Assembly: GCA_002747745.1 (NCBI GenBank)
Contig: PDQG01000006.1
Location: 62,001 to 126,000, forward strand
Direction: 5' to 3'
Length of the DNA stretch: 64,000 nucleotides
Origin: a bacterium DOLZORAL124_38_8
GTDB taxonomy: Bacteria > Patescibacteriota > Gracilibacteria > UBA4473
A program made the position numbers and the translations under genes. Below the pieces are notes generated by a model. That model searched no databases. It was not told the DNA's origin and saw only the letters and a list, made by a program, of their open reading frames with translations. Of the stretch, positions 38,631 through 46,938 are shown piece by piece. Each line of letters starts with the position of its first letter. Positions within the stretch are counted from its first letter, which is position 1.

Positions 38631-39827
38631 TTATTTGTTCTTTTTTTGCGGGAAGAAATATACGCCTGCCACAGAAAGCAAGAACACTAACGTTAATCCA
38701 AGGTAAAACCAAGGTTTCGTAAACACTTTTTGTGGAATAAAAGAAGCAACGGTTTGCTTTTCTAAATTCAAATCACAAGCATCTCCAAAACCGTCGTCAT
38801 CTGAGTCGGTTTGTTTTGGGTTTGAAATAAGTCGACAGTTATCAACAATATCTCCTACGGTATCTCGATCGGCATCAGCTTGATTAAGATTTTTCTTTGT
38901 CGGAGCATTATCACAAACATCTCCAATTCCATCTTTATCTTGGTCGGCTTGGTTTTTGTTCGCCACAAAAGGACAATTATCCTTCTCGTTTATTAGACCG
39001 TCTTTATCAGCGTCTTTGATAAATAGGGGATTCCAAGTAGCTTGATTTGGTTGAATTAATTCTGAACTTAGAAGAAAGTCACCACCTAATTTTGAAAATC
39101 TTGGTTTATCAGCCGTTCCACCATACAAAAATCGGAACCGTCGTTCTCCCTTCGGAGAGAAGGTGATTTGTCCATTATTCGCTCCCATTAAGAATATTTC
39201 TTGTAGCGCTACTCGAAATCCTTTCAATTCAACTCTTACAAATCGAACTGGTTCAGCCGCCACCGGAATAATGTGTTTAAAGGCTCGTTTTGAAGCAATA
39301 GACCTTAAGCGCTTGGGAGACATTCCTCCAAATACTTTTACCGTATTAATTCGAGCGTCTAGCATTGGCTCTATTTGAATTTGGCTCAAAATCTTAGGAG
39401 TTCCTAAATCAAATAACACCCAAGATGATTTTTTTTGATCGGGTGTTTCTGAAAACAAAAAGCCCGTGTTTATATTTCTGTCTATCAAGTTTTGTTTGAT
39501 ACCTTTTTCAACGGAAGAAACTTCGACCACTTTTGTTGGCTCAACCTTTCCAGATTTTCTCCAATCAAAAGAGAAGTCTACTAATTCGTTCAAGTCATTT
39601 AATAAAACGAAATTAGAAAAATCATCATTGATTATTTGTGTTTCTTTTAATCCTAATGAGAATCGTAATTTTTTAGCCTCAGCTTGTTCTTCATCTAAGA
39701 AAATCTTTTTTTCAAAAGCGTAATCAGATACGTTTACAGCTGCAAAAGACAGTGTGGTGTAAAATACACCAAATGCTAGTAATGCGAAAAAGGGGAGCTT
39801 ATTTTTCATTTTCTTCATTTTTTTCAA
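38631..39827 (-). CDS. Membrane-anchored surface protein with thrombospondin type 3 repeats
   Basis: DADKDGLINEKDNCPFVANKNQADQDKDGIGDVCD...; signal peptide and C-terminal TM. Confidence 0.85.
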   Translation of the reverse strand: MKKMKKMKNKLPFFALLAFGVFYTTLSFAAVNVSDYAFEKKIFLDEEQAEAKKLRFSLGLKETQIINDDFSNFVLLNDLNELVDFSFDWRKSGKVEPTKVVEVSSVEKGIKQNLIDRNINTGFLFSETPDQKKSSWVLFDLGTPKILSQIQIEPMLDARINTVKVFGGMSPKRLRSIASKRAFKHIIPVAAEPVRFVRVELKGFRVALQEIFLMGANNGQITFSPKGERRFRFLYGGTADKPRFSKLGGDFLLSSELIQPNQATWNPLFIKDADKDGLINEKDNCPFVANKNQADQDKDGIGDVCDNAPTKKNLNQADADRDTVGDIVDNCRLISNPKQTDSDDDGFGDACDLNLEKQTVASFIPQKVFTKPWFYLGLTLVFLLSVAGVYFFPQKKNK

Positions 39828-40440
39828 TCATTGCTTTAATAGCCATCACTTGCACGATAGCTGATCGTTCCACTTCATCCAATTTCATTTTTACAAATTT
39901 CAAAGTGTCTTCCAAGTCAGGGAGAAGTGAATATTCTAACGCATTTACTCTCCGTCGAGTTTTCTCTAATTCCAAAGACATATTTTCAGCTTGTTTTTCA
40001 ATTTCAGCCAAAGCAATAAGCAATTCAAATACTTCTGCAAATTTATTAATAGCAATGTCTAATTCTGAACGAGTTTGTGTAAACCCATAACTTACATTTC
40101 CGTGTTTTTTGGTTTTTAATTTAAACTCTGGAATTCGAACCGACATAATAACTTTGGTGTCAGTTTCTAAAGACATAGTTTGGGTAGGAATCGCCAGTGC
40201 ATTTTCCAAAAAACTTTTTGGCATAATAGCTTGAGCCTCTAAAAACGCTGCATTCGATAATCGAATCGCTTCTTCAACCGTTCCTCGTAATTCTTTTGCT
40301 CTTCGTACAATTTTCAAAAATTCTTGCATCAAACCATCTTGTTTGTCTTTAAGAAGTTTGTGTCCTCGTTTCGCTACCACGGCTTGGTTTTTGAGCCCCA
40401 ACATGGTCATTCGCGTCGCTGTAACTGCCTTAATTGCCAT
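39799..40440 (-). CDS. ntpD: V-type ATP synthase subunit D
   Basis: TATRMTMLGLKNQAVVAKRGHKLLKDKQDGLM...LELEKTRRRVNALEYSLLPDLEDTLKFVKMKLDEVERS. Confidence 0.88.
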   Translation of the reverse strand: MAIKAVTATRMTMLGLKNQAVVAKRGHKLLKDKQDGLMQEFLKIVRRAKELRGTVEEAIRLSNAAFLEAQAIMPKSFLENALAIPTQTMSLETDTKVIMSVRIPEFKLKTKKHGNVSYGFTQTRSELDIAINKFAEVFELLIALAEIEKQAENMSLELEKTRRRVNALEYSLLPDLEDTLKFVKMKLDEVERSAIVQVMAIKAMIEKNEENEK

Positions 40441-40621
40441 TATTAACTATAATTCAAGAAATATGTAATAAAATTCCGTGCGATTTTATGTGTTTGATTA
40501 GGTGTGTCAAATATTTTAACCACTGGTTTTTTTATATTTTTTTTATCTGAGATATCTCTTTATTTTCTTGTTTTTTAAGAAAAGAGGAGTGAATTTTACA
40601 TCCTTATTTTAAGTTGGACAA

Positions 40622-40633
40622 CAAAGATTGTCT
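40622..40633 (+). repeat. Candidate attL (direct repeat caaagattgtct)
   Basis: Exact 12-bp match to 46939-46950; here inside AAAGATT-gtct-AATCTTT. Confidence 0.4.
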
Positions 40634-40690
40634 AATCTTTTAATCGTAAATAAATCATTATTTACATTATTTTTTTACTAGGTTTTTCTC

Positions 40691-40849
40691 ATGAATGCAG
40701 AGTTGATTACAAAAGCAACATCAGCAGTTACTGCTGCCACAGGTTCAATTTTGGGACAAATAGTAGACATCGCTCCAATCCTATTGGCAGTGGCTGGATT
40801 TTCTATTGTCACAGGACTTGTTATCAGAGCCTTGAAAGTTAAACGATAA
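40691..40849 (+). CDS. Major coat protein-like, 52 aa
   Basis: MNAELITKATSAVTAATGSILGQIVDIAPILLAVAGFSIVTGLVIRALKVKR: amphipathic N-term, one TM, basic C-term. Confidence 0.8.
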   Translation: MNAELITKATSAVTAATGSILGQIVDIAPILLAVAGFSIVTGLVIRALKVKR

Positions 40850-40857
40850 CGGTTCAA

Positions 40858-40900
40858 TGAAACGACTGAATAATGTCGTTTCACCATATTAGACATATGG
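40858..40900. promoter_or_regulatory. Tandem hairpins directly after the coat gene
   Basis: TGAAACGAC-tgaataat-GTCGTTTCA (40858-40883) and CCATAT-tagac-ATATGG (40884-40900). Confidence 0.6.
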
Positions 40901-40926
40901 TACATAAAAAATCAATTATTCCGCAC

Positions 40927-41031
40927 TGGGGCTTGCGTTATAGCCCCAAAAACTCAAAACTGGCAGATTTACCGCATAATTCTGAATATTAAGCCCTGCC
41001 AGTTGGCTCACAAAACGGAGTTATGCGGTAA
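40927..41031. promoter_or_regulatory. Structured noncoding region with interlocking inverted repeats
   Basis: TGGGGCT..AGCCCCA (40927-40948); AACTGGCAG (40958-66) with CTGCCAGTT (40996-41004); TTACCGCATAA (40969-79) with TTATGCGGTAA (41021-31). Confidence 0.75.
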
Positions 41032-41063
41032 GTCTAAAATTTATTTTTTTACAAATTTACAAA

Positions 41064-41363
41064 ATGCAATCAAATTTTAACGCAATTACAGAAATCATCG
41101 CTGATAATTCTAAAAACCTTAAAGACGGACAATTTTTAATCGTATCTGGTCGAGTAGTACAAGGTAAAAAAAATAACTGGGTTTACCTAATCGCTTATAA
41201 TCCAGAAATTGGATTTGTGACATTGCAAGTACATCAAGCATACCAAAATCAAATAGATGATAAGAATATGACTATTCAACTGACTATGTCGCAAATTGTG
41301 AACTTACGGGAACACGATGGTGTTTTGTACAAAAACGCTTGGATTATGCCATCTAAAAAATAG
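41064..41363 (+). CDS. Putative ssDNA-binding (pV-like) protein
   Basis: 99 aa, beta-rich, at the inovirus SSB-like position; no diagnostic motif. Confidence 0.45.
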   Translation: MQSNFNAITEIIADNSKNLKDGQFLIVSGRVVQGKKNNWVYLIAYNPEIGFVTLQVHQAYQNQIDDKNMTIQLTMSQIVNLREHDGVLYKNAWIMPSKK

Positions 41364-41386
41364 TTCGTAATAGTTAGAAAGTAAAA

Positions 41387-41611
41387 ATGCCACCTTACCC
41401 ATTGCCAGCGGATTATAGTTTTTGGGCGGATATATTCCCCCACCTTATTAAAATAGAACAAAGTCCCCTAGACATTGTGTTCAACAATCATCAAGAATTA
41501 TTAAATGCTGTTCTGCCTTTCTTCTGGCTTGGGTTGTGGCTTTTTGTTTTCTTGTCAATCTTTGCGGTTGTATTTGTATTTATCAAATCTCTAATCTCTT
41601 TCAAATTCTAA
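41387..41611 (+). CDS. Small phage membrane protein
   Basis: 74 aa, one TM; TAATG coupling to the next ORF. Confidence 0.6.
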   Translation: MPPYPLPADYSFWADIFPHLIKIEQSPLDIVFNNHQELLNAVLPFFWLGLWLFVFLSIFAVVFVFIKSLISFKF

Positions 41612-41838
41612 TGCAAGACTTCTTAACGGCTCATTGTGATACAACTATGACTACGACCAATGGTGCTACATTGTGTCAAGATTATATTTTCAGTCTTAAT
41701 GCTGATTTTTTCGCTTGGTTTGAACAGTTTAGTTATGTAGTCATTGCAAAGATAATCATTGTATTATCGCTTCTAGCCTTTTCTTTTTGGCTGTTTAAAT
41801 CATTGTATTACTTATTCGTTGCTAATTTCAGAAAATAA
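41611..41838 (+). CDS. Small phage membrane protein
   Basis: 75 aa MQDFLTAHCDTTM...; one TM. Confidence 0.6.
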   Translation: MQDFLTAHCDTTMTTTNGATLCQDYIFSLNADFFAWFEQFSYVVIAKIIIVLSLLAFSFWLFKSLYYLFVANFRK

Positions 41839-41840
41839 AA

Positions 41841-43232
41841 ATGTTTTTCCGCTTAAAACTGATTTTAGAAAAAATAAAAATAAAGTATCTCGTTAGTGCG
41901 ATACTCCCCTTTTTGGTTTTTACGTCATCAGAAGTTTTCGCTCTTCCTTATAGTCCAGAGTATCTAAATAATAATTTTTTTAAGTTTCCTAAGGTTGATT
42001 CTGGGAGAATGGTTTGTTTTGATATTCCTAAGCATTCTTATTTTTGGGATACTTTTGTTTTTACTGATTTACAGGCTTTAAATTATTCGATTTCTAACTT
42101 AAAAAATTCTGATTCTTTTAATTCTTTAAAGAAAAAAGGTCGTTTTTATAAAAATGATATATCAAATAGATATGGAGATAATGATAACATTTCTAAAAAT
42201 TTTTCTAAACAGGCCCCTTCTTATTATACTTCTTATAGTTCTTATTATTATTTTAATCGTTCTAATACCTCTCGTTTGCATTTCGAAAATACAGGTAATT
42301 TTTCAAAAAGTACATATACTGTTAATGTAAATTTTTTGACTGGATTTTCTGAGTCAGATTTATCTAGTAATGGATTTTATGCTACTGATACTTCCGACTA
42401 TCGTTTTTTTTGTTATCAAGATAAGTCTAAGGGTCGTGCATATAGTGATATTTGGTTTCCAGTTCCTCGTACATTAGTTTATGATAAAGATTCTGATTCT
42501 TTTGATTTAAAAGTTATCGATGTTTTTTACATTGATAAAGAGTCGCAACAACGGATTGATATAGACGGAAATCCAGTTTCCGGAAATTGGGTTAATAGTG
42601 TCTGGGTGCCGGATGAAGTTAATATAGATGATAATAATGACAACAACAATTCTAATTGTGGTAAATGGGTAGACGGTGTGTGGGTTGCTACTGACCCAAA
42701 ACCAACTGGATGTGAAGACCCAACGGGTGATGATGGCGCTAATGTTGGTTCTGGTGGCGGTGGTGGTGCCGCTTGGGGAGATGATACTACGAACGAAGAT
42801 TATGAATTTGCAGAATTGTTCGATAAACGCGGTATATTCGAGTACGATTTGGAAATGAAATTACCAAAAGGTACGCCTAAATGGGTAAATGGAGCGGTAA
42901 ATGGTATTAAAGTTTTAGGAATAGAAATTGGACTTGTCCCATTTATTGAATATGTGTTTTCTACTATCGGAACATTCTTTTCGTATGTGTTTCAAACGGT
43001 TCCGTTTTTTGATGATTTGTTGAATATTTGGGGTATGCCAAGTGGTACAGTGGTCAATGTTCCTAATAATATATTAGGAAGTGGTATAAGTTTACAGGGG
43101 TTATTTGGGTCTTCTGTTGTGGTTAATTATTCCAAAAATGCAGAATTTTCAGAATTAATAAGAATATTAGTTATGTTATCTGCTTTATTTTCGGCTATAA
43201 AATTATTCTTTTCTAATTTTTTTAAAAAATGA
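41841..43232 (+). CDS. pIII-like adsorption protein
   Basis: Signal peptide, Ser/Tyr-rich N-domain, Asn/Asp and Gly linkers (NDNNNSN, GSGGGGGAAWG), C-terminal TM with basic end. Confidence 0.7.
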   Translation: MFFRLKLILEKIKIKYLVSAILPFLVFTSSEVFALPYSPEYLNNNFFKFPKVDSGRMVCFDIPKHSYFWDTFVFTDLQALNYSISNLKNSDSFNSLKKKGRFYKNDISNRYGDNDNISKNFSKQAPSYYTSYSSYYYFNRSNTSRLHFENTGNFSKSTYTVNVNFLTGFSESDLSSNGFYATDTSDYRFFCYQDKSKGRAYSDIWFPVPRTLVYDKDSDSFDLKVIDVFYIDKESQQRIDIDGNPVSGNWVNSVWVPDEVNIDDNNDNNNSNCGKWVDGVWVATDPKPTGCEDPTGDDGANVGSGGGGGAAWGDDTTNEDYEFAELFDKRGIFEYDLEMKLPKGTPKWVNGAVNGIKVLGIEIGLVPFIEYVFSTIGTFFSYVFQTVPFFDDLLNIWGMPSGTVVNVPNNILGSGISLQGLFGSSVVVNYSKNAEFSELIRILVMLSALFSAIKLFFSNFFKK

Positions 43233-43483
43233 TTGGTACTATATTTTCATTCTTTCATCAATTTTTTACTAAAACAACCTATTTAGTATTATTCTGTGTG
43301 GTTTTTATTGGTTTGTTTTCTGAATTTTTTACTCCTGTAACAAATTTAGCAAAAATTGTATATGCCTATTTAGTGGCCCCATATATTACAAGAGACACAG
43401 CATTTTTTATTAAGGATTTTTTAGTTTTATATCTATCCGTTAATTTTCTATTCTACTTTTTAAATTCAAATTTTAATGATTAA
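43229..43483 (+). CDS. pVI-like small membrane protein
   Basis: 84 aa, about two TMs; ATGA overlap with the pIII-like gene. Confidence 0.6.
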   Translation: MIGTIFSFFHQFFTKTTYLVLFCVVFIGLFSEFFTPVTNLAKIVYAYLVAPYITRDTAFFIKDFLVLYLSVNFLFYFLNSNFND

Positions 43484-43556
43484 TTTTTTAGGTGGTTTGT
43501 TTATTGGATTTTCAGTAACTACAACCTATATTTTTTTATTTAGTGATATTAAATGA
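43476..43556 (+). CDS. 26-aa membrane mini-protein (pVII/pIX-like or Zot anchor)
   Basis: MINFLGGLFIGFSVTTTYIFLFSDIK; overlaps the upstream stop and is ATGA-coupled to the Zot gene. Confidence 0.5.
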   Translation: MINFLGGLFIGFSVTTTYIFLFSDIK

Positions 43557-44479
43557 TTGGATATGCTGGCTATTTTGGGAGTGGTAAAACATTAAATATG
43601 ACAAAGGATTTATATGACGCACACAAACAAGGCGCATTTGTCATTACAAACTATACGACTACTTTCTCTAATCTGATTGTTCAGTCGCAAATGGATATAA
43701 TCCATTTATTAGAAGAAATTCTTGCACTTCGACAAAACGGAAAAATTCTCGGTGATTTACTCCCCGATTCCGCACAAGATTACAAAAAAATCTACCTGGC
43801 CATAGATGAAGCAGGTATTTATTTCAACGCTCGTAATTGGAAAGAATGGCGTGAGTTTCCACACATTATGGATTTTTTGCTGCAATGTAGAAAACTAGAT
43901 GTAGAGATATTCTACACGGTTCAGCATCCGACATTTGTTGATGCGAATTTTAGGCGTGTAACTACTGATTGGTGTGTATTCTCAAAGATTCCAATTATTC
44001 CTTTTACTCGTAAGGAAATAATGATAATCCCACCAGATAATCCTAACTATTCTGTTGCTGATATTCAGTTTAAACGTTGGATATGGGGCGGAAAATCTAA
44101 GGTATGGAATATGTATGATACTACAGAACTATGTATGAAAATTAGTAAAAATTTAGATGATCATAATTATCAAAAATTGTTGTCTTCTAAATATGTAACA
44201 AAAACATATTTAAGAAACAGAGTTTTAACTCGTTGGCAAAGATTTAAAGAGATTTTAAATACTCCTGTTTCAGTTCTTTATAAAAAACTATCTTTATTTA
44301 AGTATGGTAAAGAAATACAAAAATTAGAATCTGACGCAATAGACAAAACTATTGCACAAAATGCAGTAGATAAAGAAAGATTTAAAAATCATGTATCCGT
44401 TTATAATTTAATAAAAAAAGGAGAAAAGAATTTAGATAAATTTACAGTAGAATTAAATAAATATAAAAATTACACATAA
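43553..44479 (+). CDS. Zot/pI-like morphogenesis ATPase
   Basis: Walker A GYAGYFGSGKTLNM; Walker B IYLAIDEAGIYF; FYTVQHPTFVDANFRR. Confidence 0.88.
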   Translation: MIGYAGYFGSGKTLNMTKDLYDAHKQGAFVITNYTTTFSNLIVQSQMDIIHLLEEILALRQNGKILGDLLPDSAQDYKKIYLAIDEAGIYFNARNWKEWREFPHIMDFLLQCRKLDVEIFYTVQHPTFVDANFRRVTTDWCVFSKIPIIPFTRKEIMIIPPDNPNYSVADIQFKRWIWGGKSKVWNMYDTTELCMKISKNLDDHNYQKLLSSKYVTKTYLRNRVLTRWQRFKEILNTPVSVLYKKLSLFKYGKEIQKLESDAIDKTIAQNAVDKERFKNHVSVYNLIKKGEKNLDKFTVELNKYKNYT

Positions 44480-44498
44480 AATTGTTTTCCCAGGGGTT

Positions 44499-44522
44499 AC
44501 AATTTTTCTGAAGAAAAATTGT
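44499..44522. promoter_or_regulatory. Perfect 10-bp hairpin upstream of rep
   Basis: ACAATTTTTC-tgaa-GAAAAATTGT. Confidence 0.6.
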
Positions 44523-44560
44523 TGTTTCCGGTATGACATTATTTTTTATTATACATAAAA

Positions 44561-45496
44561 ATGACAAGTAAAAAACTGGCACTTGGTTTCGGATTAGACT
44601 TCATAAAATTTTGCATTCCTGCAGGTAAGGAAGAACCAATTTTAGATAGTCTATTTTGGGGTTTGTCTGACAATTCCCCTACTTCCGTAGGGAACTTTTT
44701 CGGCTTTCCATTTGATTTGCTTTACAAGGAAAATGGGAATAAAGATTTGCTGTTTCTCAACATTAACGGAGATCCACTTATATGTATCGAAAAAGTCAAA
44801 GATACTGGTATAGTTCGTAACTATTCGTATTTCATAATATTTTACGGATTGTATTTCTGCATTCCGCAAGCGCAAAATGTAATTAAAAAGTTCGTAGAGC
44901 GATTTCATTATGCAAAAATTACAAGGGTAGATTTAGCGCTAGATTTACCGATGTCTCCCACGCAATTTTTAAAAGCCGGTTACGAAACAAAGTTCCGGAT
45001 AACATCAGAATTTGGGAAAAATGAACAAAATGACACAATCGAAACCAAATATTTTGGTCAAAAAAATTCGTCTAATAAGCGTCATTTTATTCGTATCTAT
45101 GACAAATTAAAAGATACCAAGAAAAAACACAAAATGTTGTATTATCTAGACTATATGGAACATGACGACGTCTGCAGATGTGAAGTTCAAGTTAACTCGT
45201 TATCTTGTAAGTCTTACCGAGTAACTACTGACAAGATCCTGCATAAAGATTTCCAAAAAAATCTATTCCTAAGTTTATGTAAAAACTCTGATGGAACCTA
45301 TTTCAAGGCTCTCGACTTCTATGAGTTTGATTCGGCAATGAGAATAAGACCAGATAGATTAAGTACCAACGATACGGTTCGAGTATTAGATAAATTAAAA
45401 TATGCTCGTACAATGATGTCCTATGTAAGAACACTGCACGAAAACAACTTTGATGTATTAGGATATATTAAAGGAGAACTTTACCCTGTGGACTAG
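44561..45496 (+). CDS. Rolling-circle replication initiator (Rep_trans/RstA-like)
   Basis: ITRVDLALDLPM, HFIRIYDKLKDT, CRCEVQVNS motif order. Confidence 0.8.
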   Translation: MTSKKLALGFGLDFIKFCIPAGKEEPILDSLFWGLSDNSPTSVGNFFGFPFDLLYKENGNKDLLFLNINGDPLICIEKVKDTGIVRNYSYFIIFYGLYFCIPQAQNVIKKFVERFHYAKITRVDLALDLPMSPTQFLKAGYETKFRITSEFGKNEQNDTIETKYFGQKNSSNKRHFIRIYDKLKDTKKKHKMLYYLDYMEHDDVCRCEVQVNSLSCKSYRVTTDKILHKDFQKNLFLSLCKNSDGTYFKALDFYEFDSAMRIRPDRLSTNDTVRVLDKLKYARTMMSYVRTLHENNFDVLGYIKGELYPVD

Positions 45497-45540
45497 TCCA
45501 CAGGGCATGCGAAAGGCGCAAAAGTGCTTGCACTTGCGCC
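45484..45540. other. Candidate replication origin / packaging signal
   Basis: Perfect 22-nt palindrome CCCTGTGGACTAGTCCACAGGG overlapping the rep stop, then hairpin GGCGCAAAAGTGC-tt-GCACTTGCGCC. Confidence 0.55.
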
Positions 45541-45671
45541 GAGCGCTACCCGCCCCAACCACAAAGCCAACCGCCCAAAAAAGAACGAAAAAAACACGCT
45601 CAACCCTTTTTTGTTAACCCGCTTTTTTTGAAAAACACTTTACAATTTTGTATTTACAATATAATGACAAT

Positions 45672-45923
45672 ATGAATACAGAATTAGTTATTAAATCGGT
45701 TTCGGCTATTTCTTCTGCTATGAGTGTATTATTAGGTCAACTTGTAGATATTGCTCCAATTTTATTAGCAGTAGCAGGGTTTTATATTCTTGTTAGTCTG
45801 ATAAAAAACTCTTTTGCATTGAGAAATAAAAAAAGGTCAATGAGTTCTTGGATAGATGATATTGATACTGGAAAAACAGATAAAAGTTTTTCAGATTGGA
45901 GAAAATCAAAATCACTTTTCTAA
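45672..45923 (+). CDS. Second coat-protein paralogue with C-terminal extension
   Basis: MNTELVIKSVSAISSAMSVLLGQLVDIAPILLAVAGFYILVSLIKNSF... aligned with the 40691 ORF, plus ~30 extra hydrophilic aa. Confidence 0.75.
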   Translation: MNTELVIKSVSAISSAMSVLLGQLVDIAPILLAVAGFYILVSLIKNSFALRNKKRSMSSWIDDIDTGKTDKSFSDWRKSKSLF

Positions 45924-46319
45924 GTCTTTTGGGGGGATTAAAAAAATACCTAGTTTTTTTGCTCGTCTCCAGGTTTCTTGATCATATTCTAAAGTAGAGA
46001 AAAACACGCCTTTCTTTACTTTTTTTATTTCCATATCACATTTAAATTTTTCAATAAATTCCTTTGGTATTTTATCTACCTTATCAGGGGCATTATATTC
46101 TTCTGTATATCTTTTACATTGTCCTAATTCAAATATTTCACCAGTCTTTTCGTCTCTTATTTCTAAATCAATTCCCTGGTCTCCTCCTTTAGGTCCTTTA
46201 TGTGTTACGGTGGCTTTTCCTTTGTAATGACTATTCCACCATAAAGCAGAATAAGTCTCAAATTCGTCTGGCGATAATCGTTTTATGTGTTCTAAGTCCA
46301 TCTGTGCATTATAGCACAA
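45912..46319 (-). CDS. Mrr-like restriction endonuclease domain protein
   Basis: LSPDEFETYSALWW...GPKGGDQGIDLEIRDEKTGEIFELGQCKRY (PD-(D/E)XK-like). Confidence 0.75.
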   Translation of the reverse strand: MCYNAQMDLEHIKRLSPDEFETYSALWWNSHYKGKATVTHKGPKGGDQGIDLEIRDEKTGEIFELGQCKRYTEEYNAPDKVDKIPKEFIEKFKCDMEIKKVKKGVFFSTLEYDQETWRRAKKLGIFLIPPKDLEK

Positions 46320-46807
46320 ATTAGAACAAAAATCAATCGAGCAAATTGATATTTTTGTAATAGTGATTGATTAAATGTACAACACATTTGGAATCTGTTT
46401 TGATGTTTACAAATCTTTTGATTTCGTTTAATTTCATTTGTAAATCTTCGTCTTTTTGAACTTTTATAGTTCCGATTTTTTTTAAATCCTCGTTCATCTA
46501 GTATTTGGTTAAGAATTTTTTCAAGAAGTATGGTTTGTTTTTCTTCATCTGTATATTTTATTTTCTTTTTTTCAAATTTAATTATTTCAGAATTTCTTTT
46601 AGTCTTTCTTGGTATATTAAATTTTTCTAATCTAAAATCTTCATCATCTTCCCAATTGGTAACAAATCCACAATCAAGACATTCTAATTTTTTGTGTTTT
46701 TCTGAATAAATCAAAGATAAACCAACGCAAGATTTATTTAAATATTTCCACCTTTCAGCATAACATTTAGGACATCTTGCCTTTCTTTTTTCTTTATTTC
46801 CGCACAT
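46292..46807 (-). CDS. Zinc-ribbon protein; C-terminus probably frameshifted (corrected stop ~46333)
   Basis: CPKCYAERW...LECLDCGF; A8 tract at 46476-46483 separates it from a plausible tail in another frame. Confidence 0.6.
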   Translation of the reverse strand: MCGNKEKRKARCPKCYAERWKYLNKSCVGLSLIYSEKHKKLECLDCGFVTNWEDDEDFRLEKFNIPRKTKRNSEIIKFEKKKIKYTDEEKQTILLEKILNQILDERGFKKNRNYKSSKRRRFTNEIKRNQKICKHQNRFQMCCTFNQSLLQKYQFARLIFVLICAIMHRWT

Positions 46808-46938
46808 CTAATTACTTTATAGCAATATGATTTTTCTTTGTCAAGTTTTTGTACCTAAAAACCCGTATTTTGTGCCCAAAAGTATTTATTATAAAATATT
46901 TACTATACCTTGTCTAATCCTTTTTCTTGTATTTGTTT

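Noticed and set aside
44651-44908. Minus-strand 85-aa ORF inside rep
   Set aside because: Antisense to the well-supported Rep frame.
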